A stretch of DNA of 15,213 nucleotides from contig CAMLDQ010000048.1 of NCBI GenBank assembly GCA_946478965.1, positions 1-15,213 on the forward strand. The letters are read 5' to 3'. Under the pieces are notes generated by a model, which was given only the letters and a program-made list of their open reading frames with translations, was not told where the DNA came from and did not search any database. Position numbers and translations under genes: made by a program. The DNA is from an uncultured Methylobacillus sp. (lineage in GTDB: Bacteria > Pseudomonadota > Gammaproteobacteria > Burkholderiales > Methylophilaceae). This document shows positions 1 to 8,790 of the stretch, one piece after another (the stretch's first letter is position 1; each line of letters opens with the position of its first letter).

Positions 1-912
1 GATTCGATCTACAAGATTCCCGGCATGCTGCACGACCAGATGCTGGACGAGATCGTCTGCCACAAGCTGGGCATTCTCGCACGCGCGGCCGATCTTTCCG
101 CCTGGAAGAAACTGACCGACGCGCTGGAGCACCCCAAGCACGAGGTCAATATCGCTTTCGTCGGCAAGTACGTCGACCTGACCGAATCCTACAAGTCGCT
201 CACCGAGGCGCTCATCCATGCCGGCATGCACACGCAGTCCAAGGTGCGCATCCACTACATGGATTCCGAAGACATCGAGAAGAACGGCTGCGCCATACTG
301 GCCAACATGGACGCCATCCTGGTGCCGGGCGGTTTCGGCAAGCGCGGCACGGAAGGCAAGATCGCCGCCATCCGCTATGCGCGCGAGAACAAGGTGCCTT
401 ACCTCGGCATCTGCCTTGGCATGCAGCTCGCCGTGATCGAGTTCGCGCGCGATGTTGCCAAACTCGACGGCGCCAACAGCACCGAGTTCGATCCGGAGTC
501 GCCGCACCCGGTGGTCGGCCTGATCACCGAATGGAAGGATGCCTCGGGCAAGGTCGAGATGCGCGATGAGAATTCCGACCTGGGCGGCACCATGCGCCTG
601 GGTGCGCAGAAATGCCCGATCGAACCGGAGACGATGGCCGCCGCCATTTATGGCAGCGAAGTCAACGAACGCCATCGCCATCGTTACGAAGTGAACAACC
701 ACTATGTCGACCAGCTCAAGCTGGCCGGGCTGGTGGTCTCAGCGCGCACGCCAAGCGAGCAGCTGTGCGAAATCATCGAACTGCCGCAGGAAGTACATCC
801 GTGGTTCCTGGCCTGCCAGTTTCACCCTGAATTCACCTCCAATCCGCGCTCCGGCCATCCCTTGTTCAAGGCCTATGTGGAAGCGGCTATCAAGCACAAG
901 GAAGGAAAGTAA
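1..912 (+). CDS. pyrG: CTP synthase, 3' part (5' end outside window)
   Basis: This is the C-terminal part of CTP synthase, which makes CTP from UTP, ATP and glutamine-derived ammonia in the cytoplasm. The frame is open from base 1 to the TAA at 910-912, giving 303 visible codons; the N-terminal synthetase domain lies off the left edge, since full-length enzymes are about 540-550 residues. The visible part is the end of the synthetase domain plus the whole class I glutaminase domain. The oxyanion/nucleotide loop reads [10 protein letters not shown], the nucleophile motif GICLGMQ has its Cys codon at 412-414, and the His and Glu of the triad lie in CQFHPEF (codons 823-825 and 829-831). The stop overlaps the kdsA start by one base (TAATG), so the two genes are translationally coupled. 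The family call is certain; only the missing 5' end limits it. Confidence 0.97.
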   Translation, partial: DSIYKIPGMLHDQMLDEIVCHKLGILARAADLSAWKKLTDALEHPKHEVNIAFVGKYVDLTESYKSLTEALIHAGMHTQSKVRIHYMDSEDIEKNGCAILANMDAILVPGGFGKRGTEGKIAAIRYARENKVPYLGICLGMQLAVIEFARDVAKLDGANSTEFDPESPHPVVGLITEWKDASGKVEMRDENSDLGGTMRLGAQKCPIEPETMAAAIYGSEVNERHRHRYEVNNHYVDQLKLAGLVVSARTPSEQLCEIIELPQEVHPWFLACQFHPEFTSNPRSGHPLFKAYVEAAIKHKEGK

Positions 913-1751
913 TGAAACTGTGCGGTTTTGAAGTCGGCCTCGATCAGCCGCTGTTCCTGATTGCCGGCCCCTGTGTGATCGAGTCGGAGCAGATGGCGCT
1001 GGATACCGCCGGCCAGCTCAAGGAGGTCTGTGCCGAACTGGGCGTGAATTTCATTTACAAGTCTTCCTACGACAAGGCCAACCGCAGTTCCACCAAGACT
1101 TTCCGCGGTCTGGGCATGCAGGAAGGTTTGCGCATCCTGTCCGAAGTGCGTAAGCAGATTGGCGTGCCGGTGCTGACCGACGTACATAACGAGAATGAGG
1201 TGCCGGAAGTCGCTGCGGTAGTGGATGTACTGCAAACCCCGGCCTTCCTGTGCCGCCAGACTGATTTCATCCAGACCTGTGCCGCTACTGGGAAACCTGT
1301 GAACATCAAGAAGGGACAGTTCATGGCCCCGTGGGACATGAAAAATGTGGTGGACAAGGCCAAGCAGGCCAACGGCGGCGCCGACACCATCATGGTATGC
1401 GAGCGCGGCGCCTCGTTCGGCTACAACACGCTGGTGTCCGACATGCGCGGCCTTGCCGTGATGCGCAACACCGATTGCCCGGTAGTGTTCGATGCCACCC
1501 ATTCGGTGCAGCAGCCGGGCGGACAAGGGGACAAGTCCGGCGGCCAGCGCGAGCATGTGCCGGTGCTGGCCCGTGCGGCGGTGGCTTCCGGTGTGGCGGG
1601 CGTGTTCATGGAAACGCACCCGAATCCGGCCGTGGCGCTGTCCGACGGCCCGAACGCCTGGCCGTTGCCGAAGATGAAGGCCCTGTTGAGCACGCTGGTC
1701 GAGATCGACCGGCTGGTCAAACGGCACGGTTTCATCGAGCAGACGCTGTAA
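912..1751 (+). CDS. kdsA: 3-deoxy-D-manno-octulosonate 8-phosphate synthase
   Basis: KdsA condenses phosphoenolpyruvate with arabinose 5-phosphate to give Kdo-8-phosphate, an early step toward the Kdo sugars of the LPS inner core, so the host is Gram-negative. The protein has 279 residues, the normal family length. Visible signatures are [10 protein letters not shown] (residues 17-26), [11 protein letters not shown] (50-60), the [11 protein letters not shown] segment (194-204), and [16 protein letters not shown] (233-248). Residue 21 is Cys in the position that is Asn in the metal-independent E. coli enzyme. With His197, Glu234 and Asp245 this forms the ligand set of the metal-dependent class, as in Aquifex. 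The ATG overlaps the pyrG stop (TAATG) and GGAAAG at 903-908 serves as ribosome binding site. It is followed by eno after 87 bp. Confidence 0.97.
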   Translation: MKLCGFEVGLDQPLFLIAGPCVIESEQMALDTAGQLKEVCAELGVNFIYKSSYDKANRSSTKTFRGLGMQEGLRILSEVRKQIGVPVLTDVHNENEVPEVAAVVDVLQTPAFLCRQTDFIQTCAATGKPVNIKKGQFMAPWDMKNVVDKAKQANGGADTIMVCERGASFGYNTLVSDMRGLAVMRNTDCPVVFDATHSVQQPGGQGDKSGGQREHVPVLARAAVASGVAGVFMETHPNPAVALSDGPNAWPLPKMKALLSTLVEIDRLVKRHGFIEQTL

Positions 1752-1784
1752 CCGGACGGCAGCTTCCCTGCCTGTGTCCGATGA

Positions 1785-1802
1785 GCAGGCAACGTTGCCT
1801 GC
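1785..1802. other. 18-bp perfect palindrome between kdsA and eno
   Basis: GCAGGCAACGTTGCCTGC reads the same on both strands. In RNA it can fold as a 7-bp stem (GCAGGCA/TGCCTGC) with an ACGT loop. No U-run follows, so it is not a convincing intrinsic terminator. It lies 34 bp after the kdsA stop and 36 bp before the eno ATG, where it could be an operator, an RNA processing site or a weak attenuator that sets eno expression apart from pyrG-kdsA. The structure is directly visible; its role is unknown. Confidence 0.45.
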
Positions 1803-1823
1803 GCCTATCAAGGATGATATTGA

Positions 1824-3122
<1,299 letters not shown>

Positions 3123-3139
3123 TTTAGGAGCGGCCTGCC

Positions 3140-3466
3140 ATGCGCTGGCTCACCCTGATCCTCGTCATCCTGATCGCTTCGCTGCAATACCCCTTGTGGC
3201 TGGGCAAGGGCAGCTGGCTGCGGGTGTGGGATTTGAACCAGCAGATCGACAAGCAGAAGGCCGCCAATACCACGCTCAAGGCGCGCAACGACACGCTCGA
3301 TGCTGAAGTGCGCGACCTCAAGCAAGGTTATGCCGCAATCGAGGAGCGTGCCCGCAGCGAGCTCGGCATGATCAAGCAGGACGAGGTCTTCTATCAGGTC
3401 ATGGACGCGGGAAGTCCTTCGCCGCCAGCGCCGGCGGCGCCTGCCAAGCCCGGTTCTCCGCAATAG
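3140..3466 (+). CDS. ftsB: Cell division protein FtsB
   Basis: FtsB is a small bitopic inner-membrane protein that joins FtsL and FtsQ in the divisome and helps activate septal peptidoglycan synthesis. The 108-residue product has a short cytoplasmic N-terminus (MRW), one TM helix around residues 4-21, and a periplasmic coiled coil around 30-68 ([21 protein letters not shown]). The family signature follows: [20 protein letters not shown] around residues 67-86. The last 20 or so residues are rich in Pro and Ala and look disordered. TAGGAG at 3124-3129 provides the ribosome binding site. The location directly after eno is the classical one for this gene in beta- and gammaproteobacteria and supports the call, because the sequence itself is short and divergent. 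Confidence 0.93.
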   Translation: MRWLTLILVILIASLQYPLWLGKGSWLRVWDLNQQIDKQKAANTTLKARNDTLDAEVRDLKQGYAAIEERARSELGMIKQDEVFYQVMDAGSPSPPAPAAPAKPGSPQ

Positions 3467-3560
3467 ATGCCGAGCGTCTTCCGTCCACTGTGGCGGTGAG
3501 GTAAGCTGTGGCCGCTCCGGTCGACTGAAAGCTTGGGGCGCTATAAAAAGGAAAACAACC

Positions 3561-4700
3561 ATGATGGCCGTCGTCTCTTCATCCCCTTGCAAAACCGTTC
3601 TGGTGTGTCTTGCGCTGTTTACCCTGGCGGGCTGTGCCGCGCCGCAAACCCGGATGCCCACCGTGGATTCCGTCAGCATGCAGGAAGAGGTGCGCAAGCA
3701 GCAGGAGCTGGTGGTCGAAGAGTACATGAGCAGCTACCGCAGGCTGCAGGCCGTCTCATCCCGCATCGTAACCAGCGGTACCGAACTGTGCGGCGACAAG
3801 GTGGCGCCGTATTACGGCCTGACGGTTTGGAACCGCGACGACTTCGGCAAGGCCTGGCAGGAAGTGCTGCAATCGCGCTTCGGCATTGCCGAGGCCCCCA
3901 GTATCTCCACGATTGCGCCAGGATCACAGGCCGAACAGGCCGGAGCCAGGGAGGGCGATGTCATCGTGTCGGTCAACGGCTGGCTCGCCCCCAAGGGCAA
4001 GGATGCGGTGGCCGTGCTGACGGACAAGCTTTCTGCGGAAGGCAAATTCGGTACGCCGGTCGAGCTGGTGGTGCAGCGCGGTGCGGAAGAGGTCAAGCTT
4101 TCGCTCCAGCCTGGCCACGCCTGCGATTTCAGGGTGCGGCTTTCACCTGACGACGTCAAAAATGCCTATGCCGACGGCAAGAACATCGTCGTGTACAAGG
4201 GCATGATGGATTTTGCCCGCTCGGACGAGGAAATCGCGTTGGTCGTGAGTCACGAACTGGCCCATAACGCGATGAAGCATATCGACGCCCAGAAAACCAA
4301 TGCAACGATAGGCGGGGTACTCGGTCTGCTGGTGGATGTCGCGGCGGCGCTGGGCGGAGTGAATACCAATGGCGACTTCATGCGACTCGGTTCCAACATG
4401 GGAGCGGGTGCGTATTCGGTTGATTTCGAGAAGGAAGCGGATTACGTCGGCTTGTATTTCATGGCGCTGGCTGGTTACAACATCGACGGCGCCGCCGGAT
4501 TCTGGCGCCGCATGGCAACGATTGATTCCAGGGCGATCACGATGAAATCCTCGCATCCGACGACGCCTGAACGTTTCCTTGCGATCGAAACCACAGTGGA
4601 CGAGATCAAGCAGAAAATCCGCAGCGGGGTCGCATTGAAACCGGAATTCAAGGGCCGGCAGCAAGCCGCAACCGAACCGGTCCAGGCGATCCCGCATTAA
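3561..4700 (+). CDS. PDZ-containing M48 zinc metalloprotease, lipoprotein
   Basis: A 379-residue membrane-anchored zinc peptidase, probably acting in periplasmic protein quality control. The N-terminus is a lipoprotein signal: hydrophobic VLVCLALFTLAGC with the lipobox LAGC at residues 22-25, so Cys25 should be lipidated. Residues about 110-185 form a PDZ-like domain with IAPGSQAEQAGAREGDVIVSVNG, the usual carboxylate-loop and alpha-2 region of HtrA/RseP-type PDZ domains. The peptidase domain follows, with HELAH at 231-235 (zinc-binding His231 and His235, catalytic Glu232), EKEAD at 290-294 giving the third ligand, and SSHPTTPERF at 330-339 as in M48 family members. AAAAGGAAAAC before 3561 is the ribosome binding site; a second ATG at 3564 is an equally possible start. 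PDZ ahead of M48 in one lipoprotein is less common than M48 with TPRs. The natural substrate is not deducible. Confidence 0.9.
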   Translation: MMAVVSSSPCKTVLVCLALFTLAGCAAPQTRMPTVDSVSMQEEVRKQQELVVEEYMSSYRRLQAVSSRIVTSGTELCGDKVAPYYGLTVWNRDDFGKAWQEVLQSRFGIAEAPSISTIAPGSQAEQAGAREGDVIVSVNGWLAPKGKDAVAVLTDKLSAEGKFGTPVELVVQRGAEEVKLSLQPGHACDFRVRLSPDDVKNAYADGKNIVVYKGMMDFARSDEEIALVVSHELAHNAMKHIDAQKTNATIGGVLGLLVDVAAALGGVNTNGDFMRLGSNMGAGAYSVDFEKEADYVGLYFMALAGYNIDGAAGFWRRMATIDSRAITMKSSHPTTPERFLAIETTVDEIKQKIRSGVALKPEFKGRQQAATEPVQAIPH

Positions 4701-4712
4701 TGCTTGCAACTA

Positions 4713-4732
4713 CCGCCGGAATTCCCCGGCGG
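4713..4732. terminator. Hairpin between convergent M48 protease gene and ygfZ
   Basis: CCGCCGG (4713-4719) pairs perfectly with CCGGCGG (4726-4732) around a 6-nt AATTCC loop. It lies between two converging stop codons (4698-4700 on the + strand, 4741-4739 on the - strand). That position favours a shared bidirectional terminator, but neither strand has a clear U-run after the stem. It may act with Rho or as a 3'-end stabiliser. Confidence 0.5.
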
Positions 4733-4738
4733 CGAGAA

Positions 4739-5764
4739 TTATAGAGTATAGGGCAGGGGCAAGGGCGCGATGACCGGGCCGTCCGTAGCCTGGGCGTGTA
4801 GCGGACCCGCTTCCAGACTTTCCAGGCGCACTTCGAATAAAGCGTCGTAGCCCCCGCCGGGGGCAGGTGCAATCCGCACCAGCATGCCGACGGCTTCGCT
4901 GCCGCTGGCGCCGTAGACGAGATCGCCGGGTTTGGCAGGGATGCTGATGTGGCCGAGATGCATGCGCCGCTTGACCTTGCCCAGATAGTGCGTGCGCGCG
5001 ACGATTTCCTGCCCGGTATAACAGCCTTTCTTGAAATTGATACCGCCGAGTACATCGAGGTTCAGCATCTGCGGGACAAAGGCTTCCTGGGTCGCGGGGA
5101 CGATCTCCGGGATGCCGGCCCGGATTTCATGCCACTCCCAAGCGTCGCGGCCGACAGGCGTGCAATGCCCGCTGATGGCGGTCCAGATTGCCTCGCCGAA
5201 TTCGGGGCGGGTGAAGATCTCGAAACGTGGTACCGGCCCCGGCAGGCGGAGCAGTGTGGCGCTGTCGAGATCCAGCAGGCCGTGCACGGCTTCCGGCACT
5301 TGGCCGAAATGGCGCTTCAGCACGGCCTCCGCACTCGGGCCGGCAACGCCGAAACGCAGGATATCTTCGGTCTTGTCGGTAATGACGACCTTGGAGCGCA
5401 ATACGTACATCCTGAGGCGCTTCATGATCGCCTCCTTGATCGCGCCGTCCAGCTGCAGGTGAATGTGACCCTGATGTGCAAAGGCCAGGAAGAGCGCCAG
5501 CATACGGCCCTTGGCGGTGCAGTAGCCGGCGTAGTGGCTGTTGCTGCCGTTGAGTTCCTTTACGTCGTTGGTGACTTGCCCTTGCAGAAAGTTGACGGCG
5601 TCATCGCCGCTGACTTCCAGCAGGCCGAGGTGAGAGAGATCGGCGATAATGGTGGCATCTGCTGCCTCTGGTTGCGGCTGTGAGCTGCCGAAATGTGTCA
5701 CCGCACCATCTGCAATGGTGGCATCTTGTTGAACGAGAAAGTCCTGCCAGGATTGCTGCATCAT
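4739..5764 (-). CDS. ygfZ: Folate-binding protein YgfZ (iron-sulfur cluster assembly factor)
   Basis: YgfZ is a tetrahydrofolate-binding GcvT-like protein that supports maturation or repair of certain Fe-S enzymes. The product has 341 residues, typical for the family. The diagnostic motif KGCYTGQE, with its essential Cys, is at residues 246-253. It is followed by IVARTHYLGKVKRRM, which also matches family members. The N-terminal half carries the GcvT-like folate-domain pattern LLEVSGDDAVNFLQGQVTND (residues 48-67). The start at 5764 has GGAG seven bases upstream; an adjacent ATG at 5761 is possible. An extended -10 promoter candidate lies just upstream. It is divergent from a ygfX-like gene, echoing the E. 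coli locus where ygfZ diverges from sdhE-ygfX. Confidence 0.95.
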   Translation of the reverse strand: MMQQSWQDFLVQQDATIADGAVTHFGSSQPQPEAADATIIADLSHLGLLEVSGDDAVNFLQGQVTNDVKELNGSNSHYAGYCTAKGRMLALFLAFAHQGHIHLQLDGAIKEAIMKRLRMYVLRSKVVITDKTEDILRFGVAGPSAEAVLKRHFGQVPEAVHGLLDLDSATLLRLPGPVPRFEIFTRPEFGEAIWTAISGHCTPVGRDAWEWHEIRAGIPEIVPATQEAFVPQMLNLDVLGGINFKKGCYTGQEIVARTHYLGKVKRRMHLGHISIPAKPGDLVYGASGSEAVGMLVRIAPAPGGGYDALFEVRLESLEAGPLHAQATDGPVIAPLPLPYTL

Positions 5765-5787
5765 GAAACTCCAAAAGTCGATCAGGC

Positions 5788-5796
5788 ATTATAGCA
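5788..5796 (-). promoter_or_regulatory. Extended -10 promoter candidate for ygfZ inside an inverted repeat
   Basis: Read on the - strand, this is TGCTATAAT: a consensus -10 hexamer (5793-5788) with a TGn extension. No good -35 box is found 16-17 bp upstream, which is tolerable for extended -10 promoters. Transcription would start near 5781, giving a leader of about 17 nt that includes the GGAG ribosome binding site. The -10 sits inside the inverted repeat GGCATT-N5-AATGCC (5785-5801), so a repressor could cover it. The sequence is seen; promoter activity is inferred. Confidence 0.55.
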
Positions 5797-5845
5797 ATGC
5801 CAAGCCAGGCAGGATTCATACCCTGCTTTCCGGGGCCGTTCCGGG

Positions 5846-6289
5846 ATGACACCGCTTCGCATGGCATTGCGGCCCTCGCGCGTGCTGCCTGCGATCTTGA
5901 GCGGTGCAGCGCTGCTGGCCTGCCTGGTAATGCTGCTCCTGCCTGTGCCTTGGTGGCTGAAAGGCATGGTGCTGATCGACATCGGAGCTTGTACGGTTTA
6001 CCACATCCGGCGCGATGCGCGACTGGAATCGCCATTCTCGATTACTTCCCTGGAGGTTACCGTGCAGAATGGCTTGCGTGCGGGTACGCGTTCAGGCGTC
6101 TGGATCGATGCGGAAGTTCTGGGCAGCACGCTGGTCACACCGCAACTTAGCATACTGCAGCTGCGCTTCCCTGATCGCTACTTCATGCGGGCCATCGTGT
6201 TGTTGCCGGATATGCTGGATAGCGAGGATTATCGTAGGCTGCGGGTATGGTTGCGCTGGGGCGGCGCGATGCTGCCGAGCCGTCGCTGA
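5846..6289 (+). CDS. ygfX: YgfX/CptA-like small membrane protein
   Basis: A 147-residue membrane protein resembling the YgfX family (the CptA toxin / protein of the sdhE locus). Family features are the N-terminal LRMALRPSRVL, two closely spaced TM segments around residues 16-34 and 36-52 separated by PVPWWLKG, and the C-terminal block VLLPDMLDSEDYRRLRVWLRW, which is very like the YgfX ending. In E. coli YgfX pairs with SdhE and its gene diverges from ygfZ. Here it also diverges from ygfZ, but no sdhE lies between (81 bp only). ATG 5846 has a poor ribosome binding site; 5861 (MALRPS) is an alternative start. The last 61 bp overlap the 3' end of the convergent second mxaL-like gene. The family assignment rests on local motifs; the toxin role is not shown. 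Confidence 0.72.
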   Translation: MTPLRMALRPSRVLPAILSGAALLACLVMLLLPVPWWLKGMVLIDIGACTVYHIRRDARLESPFSITSLEVTVQNGLRAGTRSGVWIDAEVLGSTLVTPQLSILQLRFPDRYFMRAIVLLPDMLDSEDYRRLRVWLRWGGAMLPSRR

Positions 6290-7242
6290 ATCGCGCGCAA
6301 CAACGGCCTGAACCGTTGCGGTGTGATGAATGCTGCGATCAGGCAAAGTGCCGAGAGCATGGCCAGAATCCAGTTGATCTCAAGTGGTGCGGTGTCGTGA
6401 CGAGCGGCTTTCTGCGCCTTCATTGCCGCAATCACGGCCTGTATGCTGTCCCCGCGCACGTAGTTCCCCTGGATTTTCTCCGCCATCGCCTTCAGGTATT
6501 TCTCGTCCAGCGTGGACAGGTAGCGTTCGTAATCCTGGGTGGCGACTGCGTCGTCGCGGTGGTTGCGGGTCTCGTCCGATACCTGGGCGATGCCGGGCTC
6601 CAACTGGTAGGTGTTTTCCGACCAGTAGCCGAGCACCTTGTTGTTTTCGTCCATTTTCGGGATGGGCGTGGGATGATTGCTGCCGATGCCGACCAGGAGC
6701 CAGTCGCTGCCACCCTGCCAGTTGTCCAGATTGGCGCGATTGAATGCATGCAGCAGCGGAGCTTCTTCGCCGTCGCTCAGGAACACCACGCGTGCCGGTT
6801 CCGGCAAGGCCTTGACGGCTGCGGAAGCGGACAGCAGTCCGAAGCCGATCCGGCTATTGCCATGCCAGGCTTCACGCCATTCAATGTGTGCGACGGTATC
6901 CTGGATCGCGTCAAAGCTGTTGCAAATTTCGACCGGATGGAACAGGGTGGAAACCACCACGCCAGCGAACAAGGCCACGCCTACCCGGGTACCGCAAGGC
7001 ATCGAGCCGATCGCATCGTGCAGCAGTCGGTGCGTGTATTCCATACGGCTGACTTTCCTGCCGTCCAGCACCATGTCCGCGGCATTCATGCTTTGTGTGA
7101 TGTCGACCACGAACAGATAGGTATGGATGTCGCGCTGGATCGGTATGGTAGGGCGAAACATGGCCGCCACAAGCAAGGCGATAGCGGTGGCGAGCAGGGT
7201 CAGATCACGTCGACGGCGCAGTCCGGCGATCCAGTCACGCAT
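6229..7242 (-). CDS. Second MxaL-like VWA-domain membrane protein (tandem duplicate)
   Basis: A 337-residue paralogue of the preceding gene (mxaL), roughly half identical by eye along its length. It has an N-terminal TM segment (residues 14-30), a VWA domain beginning VVDITQSMN with the metal-site motif DITQS at 47-51, VVFLSDGEEAP later in the domain, and a C-terminal TM segment in INWILAMLSALCLIAAF. Shared blocks with mxaL include LLHDAIGSMPCGTRV and PARHDTAPLEIN. The start at 7242 (MRDWIAG) aligns with the paralogue and lies 4 bp after its stop, without a clear ribosome binding site, implying coupling; a TTG at 7317 would overlap mxaL heavily and is less likely. The C-terminus runs about a dozen residues past the paralogue and overlaps ygfX antisense. 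Probable role: membrane VWA component of the same maturation module. Confidence 0.88.
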   Translation of the reverse strand: MRDWIAGLRRRRDLTLLATAIALLVAAMFRPTIPIQRDIHTYLFVVDITQSMNAADMVLDGRKVSRMEYTHRLLHDAIGSMPCGTRVGVALFAGVVVSTLFHPVEICNSFDAIQDTVAHIEWREAWHGNSRIGFGLLSASAAVKALPEPARVVFLSDGEEAPLLHAFNRANLDNWQGGSDWLLVGIGSNHPTPIPKMDENNKVLGYWSENTYQLEPGIAQVSDETRNHRDDAVATQDYERYLSTLDEKYLKAMAEKIQGNYVRGDSIQAVIAAMKAQKAARHDTAPLEINWILAMLSALCLIAAFITPQRFRPLLRAIQRRLGSIAPPQRNHTRSLR

Positions 7243-7246
7243 GCGG

Positions 7247-8248
7247 CTAAAGCGTCGCCAGTCGATGCCATAGCCGCCGCAGCAACACCAGCGGATGGTG
7301 GGTGAGGTAGGCTCCAATCAGCAGCAGCCCGGCCAGCATGGCGAGCAGTCGATTGATTTCCACTGGCGCCACGTCGTGCCGGGCGGGTTTCAGGGTTGTG
7401 ATGGCCGACTGCACCTTGGCGATACTGTCGCCGCGAATGTAATTGCTGCCAATTTCAGTCGAGTATTTCCTGAGATAGTCTTCATCCAGCTTGGAATACT
7501 GACGTGAACTGTCCATCAGCGCTACGCCGTCGTCGCGCGCGCCGAAATTTTCCTGTGATATCTGCGCGACGCCAGGCTGCATCTGGAAGCTTTCCGAAGA
7601 CCAGTAGCCAAGCAGCTTGTTGTTCTCGTCGTATTTGGGGATGGGCGCGCCCTGTTCGCTGCCGATACCGACGATCAGCCAGCCCTTCCCGCCCTGGAAT
7701 CCGGTCAGGTCGAGGGTGTTGAACGCGTGCAGTCGGGGAGCCTCCTCGCCATCGGTGAAGAACACGACCTGGGCCGGCTCGCCCAGTGTGCGCGTCAGGT
7801 GGGCAATCGATTGCGCACCCTGGCGCAGCCGGCTGTTGCCGGACCAGGCCATGCGCCATTCCATGTGGTCGATGTTGTCCTGGATGGCATCGAAATTGTC
7901 GCAGACCTCGATTGGGCTGTATTGCAGGGCCGCGCTGGACCCCGCGAAAAGGGCGACGCTGACGCGAGTGCCGCAAGGCATGCTGCCGATCAGGTCGTGC
8001 AGCAGGCGGCGGGTGTAGACTATGCGGCTGACCGTCTTGCCGTCCACCTTCATATCCTGAGTGTTCATGCTCTGGGTGATATCCACCACCAGCAGGTAGC
8101 TGTAGATGTCGCGCTGGATCCGTACGGTAGGCCGCCACAGGGCGATCACTAGCAACAGTACAGCCGCCGCGAGCAAGACGAAGTCGCGGTGATGGCGCGC
8201 ATAGGCGATTAGGGCTGCGAATCGGCTCATGGGAGTGCTTTCTGCCAT
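7247..8248 (-). CDS. mxaL: MxaL-like VWA-domain membrane protein
   Basis: A 333-residue inner-membrane VWA protein matching MxaL of the methanol dehydrogenase accessory operon in size, domain layout and position after mxaK. In Methylobacterium, MxaL with MxaA and MxaK is needed for calcium insertion into methanol dehydrogenase. TM segments lie around residues 23-39 and near 300-316, with the VWA domain between them in the periplasm. The metal-site motif is DITQS (56-60), and VVFFTDGEEAP supplies the distal Asp. The first motif residue after Asp-x is Thr rather than Ser. The start at 8248 is 5 bp after the mxaK stop, with AGGCGGA nearly abutting the ATG; the ATG at 8230 (MSRFAAL) is a serious alternative. 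Function is by family and context. Confidence 0.87.
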   Translation of the reverse strand: MAESTPMSRFAALIAYARHHRDFVLLAAAVLLLVIALWRPTVRIQRDIYSYLLVVDITQSMNTQDMKVDGKTVSRIVYTRRLLHDLIGSMPCGTRVSVALFAGSSAALQYSPIEVCDNFDAIQDNIDHMEWRMAWSGNSRLRQGAQSIAHLTRTLGEPAQVVFFTDGEEAPRLHAFNTLDLTGFQGGKGWLIVGIGSEQGAPIPKYDENNKLLGYWSSESFQMQPGVAQISQENFGARDDGVALMDSSRQYSKLDEDYLRKYSTEIGSNYIRGDSIAKVQSAITTLKPARHDVAPVEINRLLAMLAGLLLIGAYLTHHPLVLLRRLWHRLATL

Positions 8249-8253
8249 TCCGC

Positions 8254-8790
8254 CTATGGCAATCCGACCGGAATATTGCCCATGATCAAGCCCGGATTAT
8301 CCGATTCGCCCACGCCGGGGGCGGACTCTTTCGGCAGCATCACCAGCACGCGGTCCAGATTGTGGCGCGCATCCCAGTGCGCATTGTCCAGGCGCAGGGA
8401 CTGCATGTAAGCGGTTTTCGCCTGGGTCAGCAGGTAAATCGTTTCCTGGCGCACGGTCATGTCCCGGCCGTTGATCAGCAATCCGCGCAGCAGGAAGATG
8501 TTGCCCAGGTTGTATTGCACCGCGGCGCGTTCGCTTAGCGTGCCGCGCTCGGCCAGTTGCAGGAACAGCAATGTCGAATCCTGATAGCGCCCGGCCTTGC
8601 CCAGCCAGTAGGCGGCAGAAAACTTGGCCTGATAGGACTGCGTGTCGGTGACTGGCGTTTTGCCGGAAGAGACCGCGCGATTGAAGTTCTCGATCTGGCG
8701 AATGCGGTTTGCCTCCCAGGCTGCGCCGGCACCGGCGGCTACTGCCACCCCCAGCAGCAGGGTCGTCAATTTCTTGGCACTCAGCGCCAT
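8254..8790 (-). CDS. mxaK: MxaK-like membrane-anchored protein
   Basis: A 178-residue protein with one N-terminal TM segment (about residues 8-25) and a helical periplasmic part. Repeats of the type AAYWLGKAGRYQDSTLLFLQLAE and YNLGNIFLLRG look TPR-like, which would suit protein-protein contact. Length, TM layout and place between the mxaC and mxaL homologues match MxaK. I chose ATG 8790 (MALSAKK) because GGAGGTGA lies five bases upstream; a longer reading from 8856 would run back into mxaC. The start overlaps the mxaC stop by 10 bp (ATGGCGCTGA). It also resembles BatC-type TPR proteins of MoxR-Bat clusters. Its specific biochemical role is unknown even in model methylotrophs beyond a need in metal insertion. 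Confidence 0.8.
   Translation of the reverse strand: MALSAKKLTTLLLGVAVAAGAGAAWEANRIRQIENFNRAVSSGKTPVTDTQSYQAKFSAAYWLGKAGRYQDSTLLFLQLAERGTLSERAAVQYNLGNIFLLRGLLINGRDMTVRQETIYLLTQAKTAYMQSLRLDNAHWDARHNLDRVLVMLPKESAPGVGESDNPGLIMGNIPVGLP

Noticed and set aside
1795..1823. Promoter TTGCCT-N17-TATTGA in front of eno
   Set aside because: The predicted start would fall within the ribosome binding site, about nine bases before the ATG, leaving no usable leader.
4949..5683. A 244-codon + strand frame opposite ygfZ
   Set aside because: ygfZ is well supported by KGCYTGQE and its length; this frame has no recognisable motif.
7243..7317. TTG start at 7317 for the second mxaL-like gene
   Set aside because: It would overlap mxaL by about 70 bp, has no ribosome binding site, and adds 25 residues that are absent from the paralogue. 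ATG 7242 fits the alignment.
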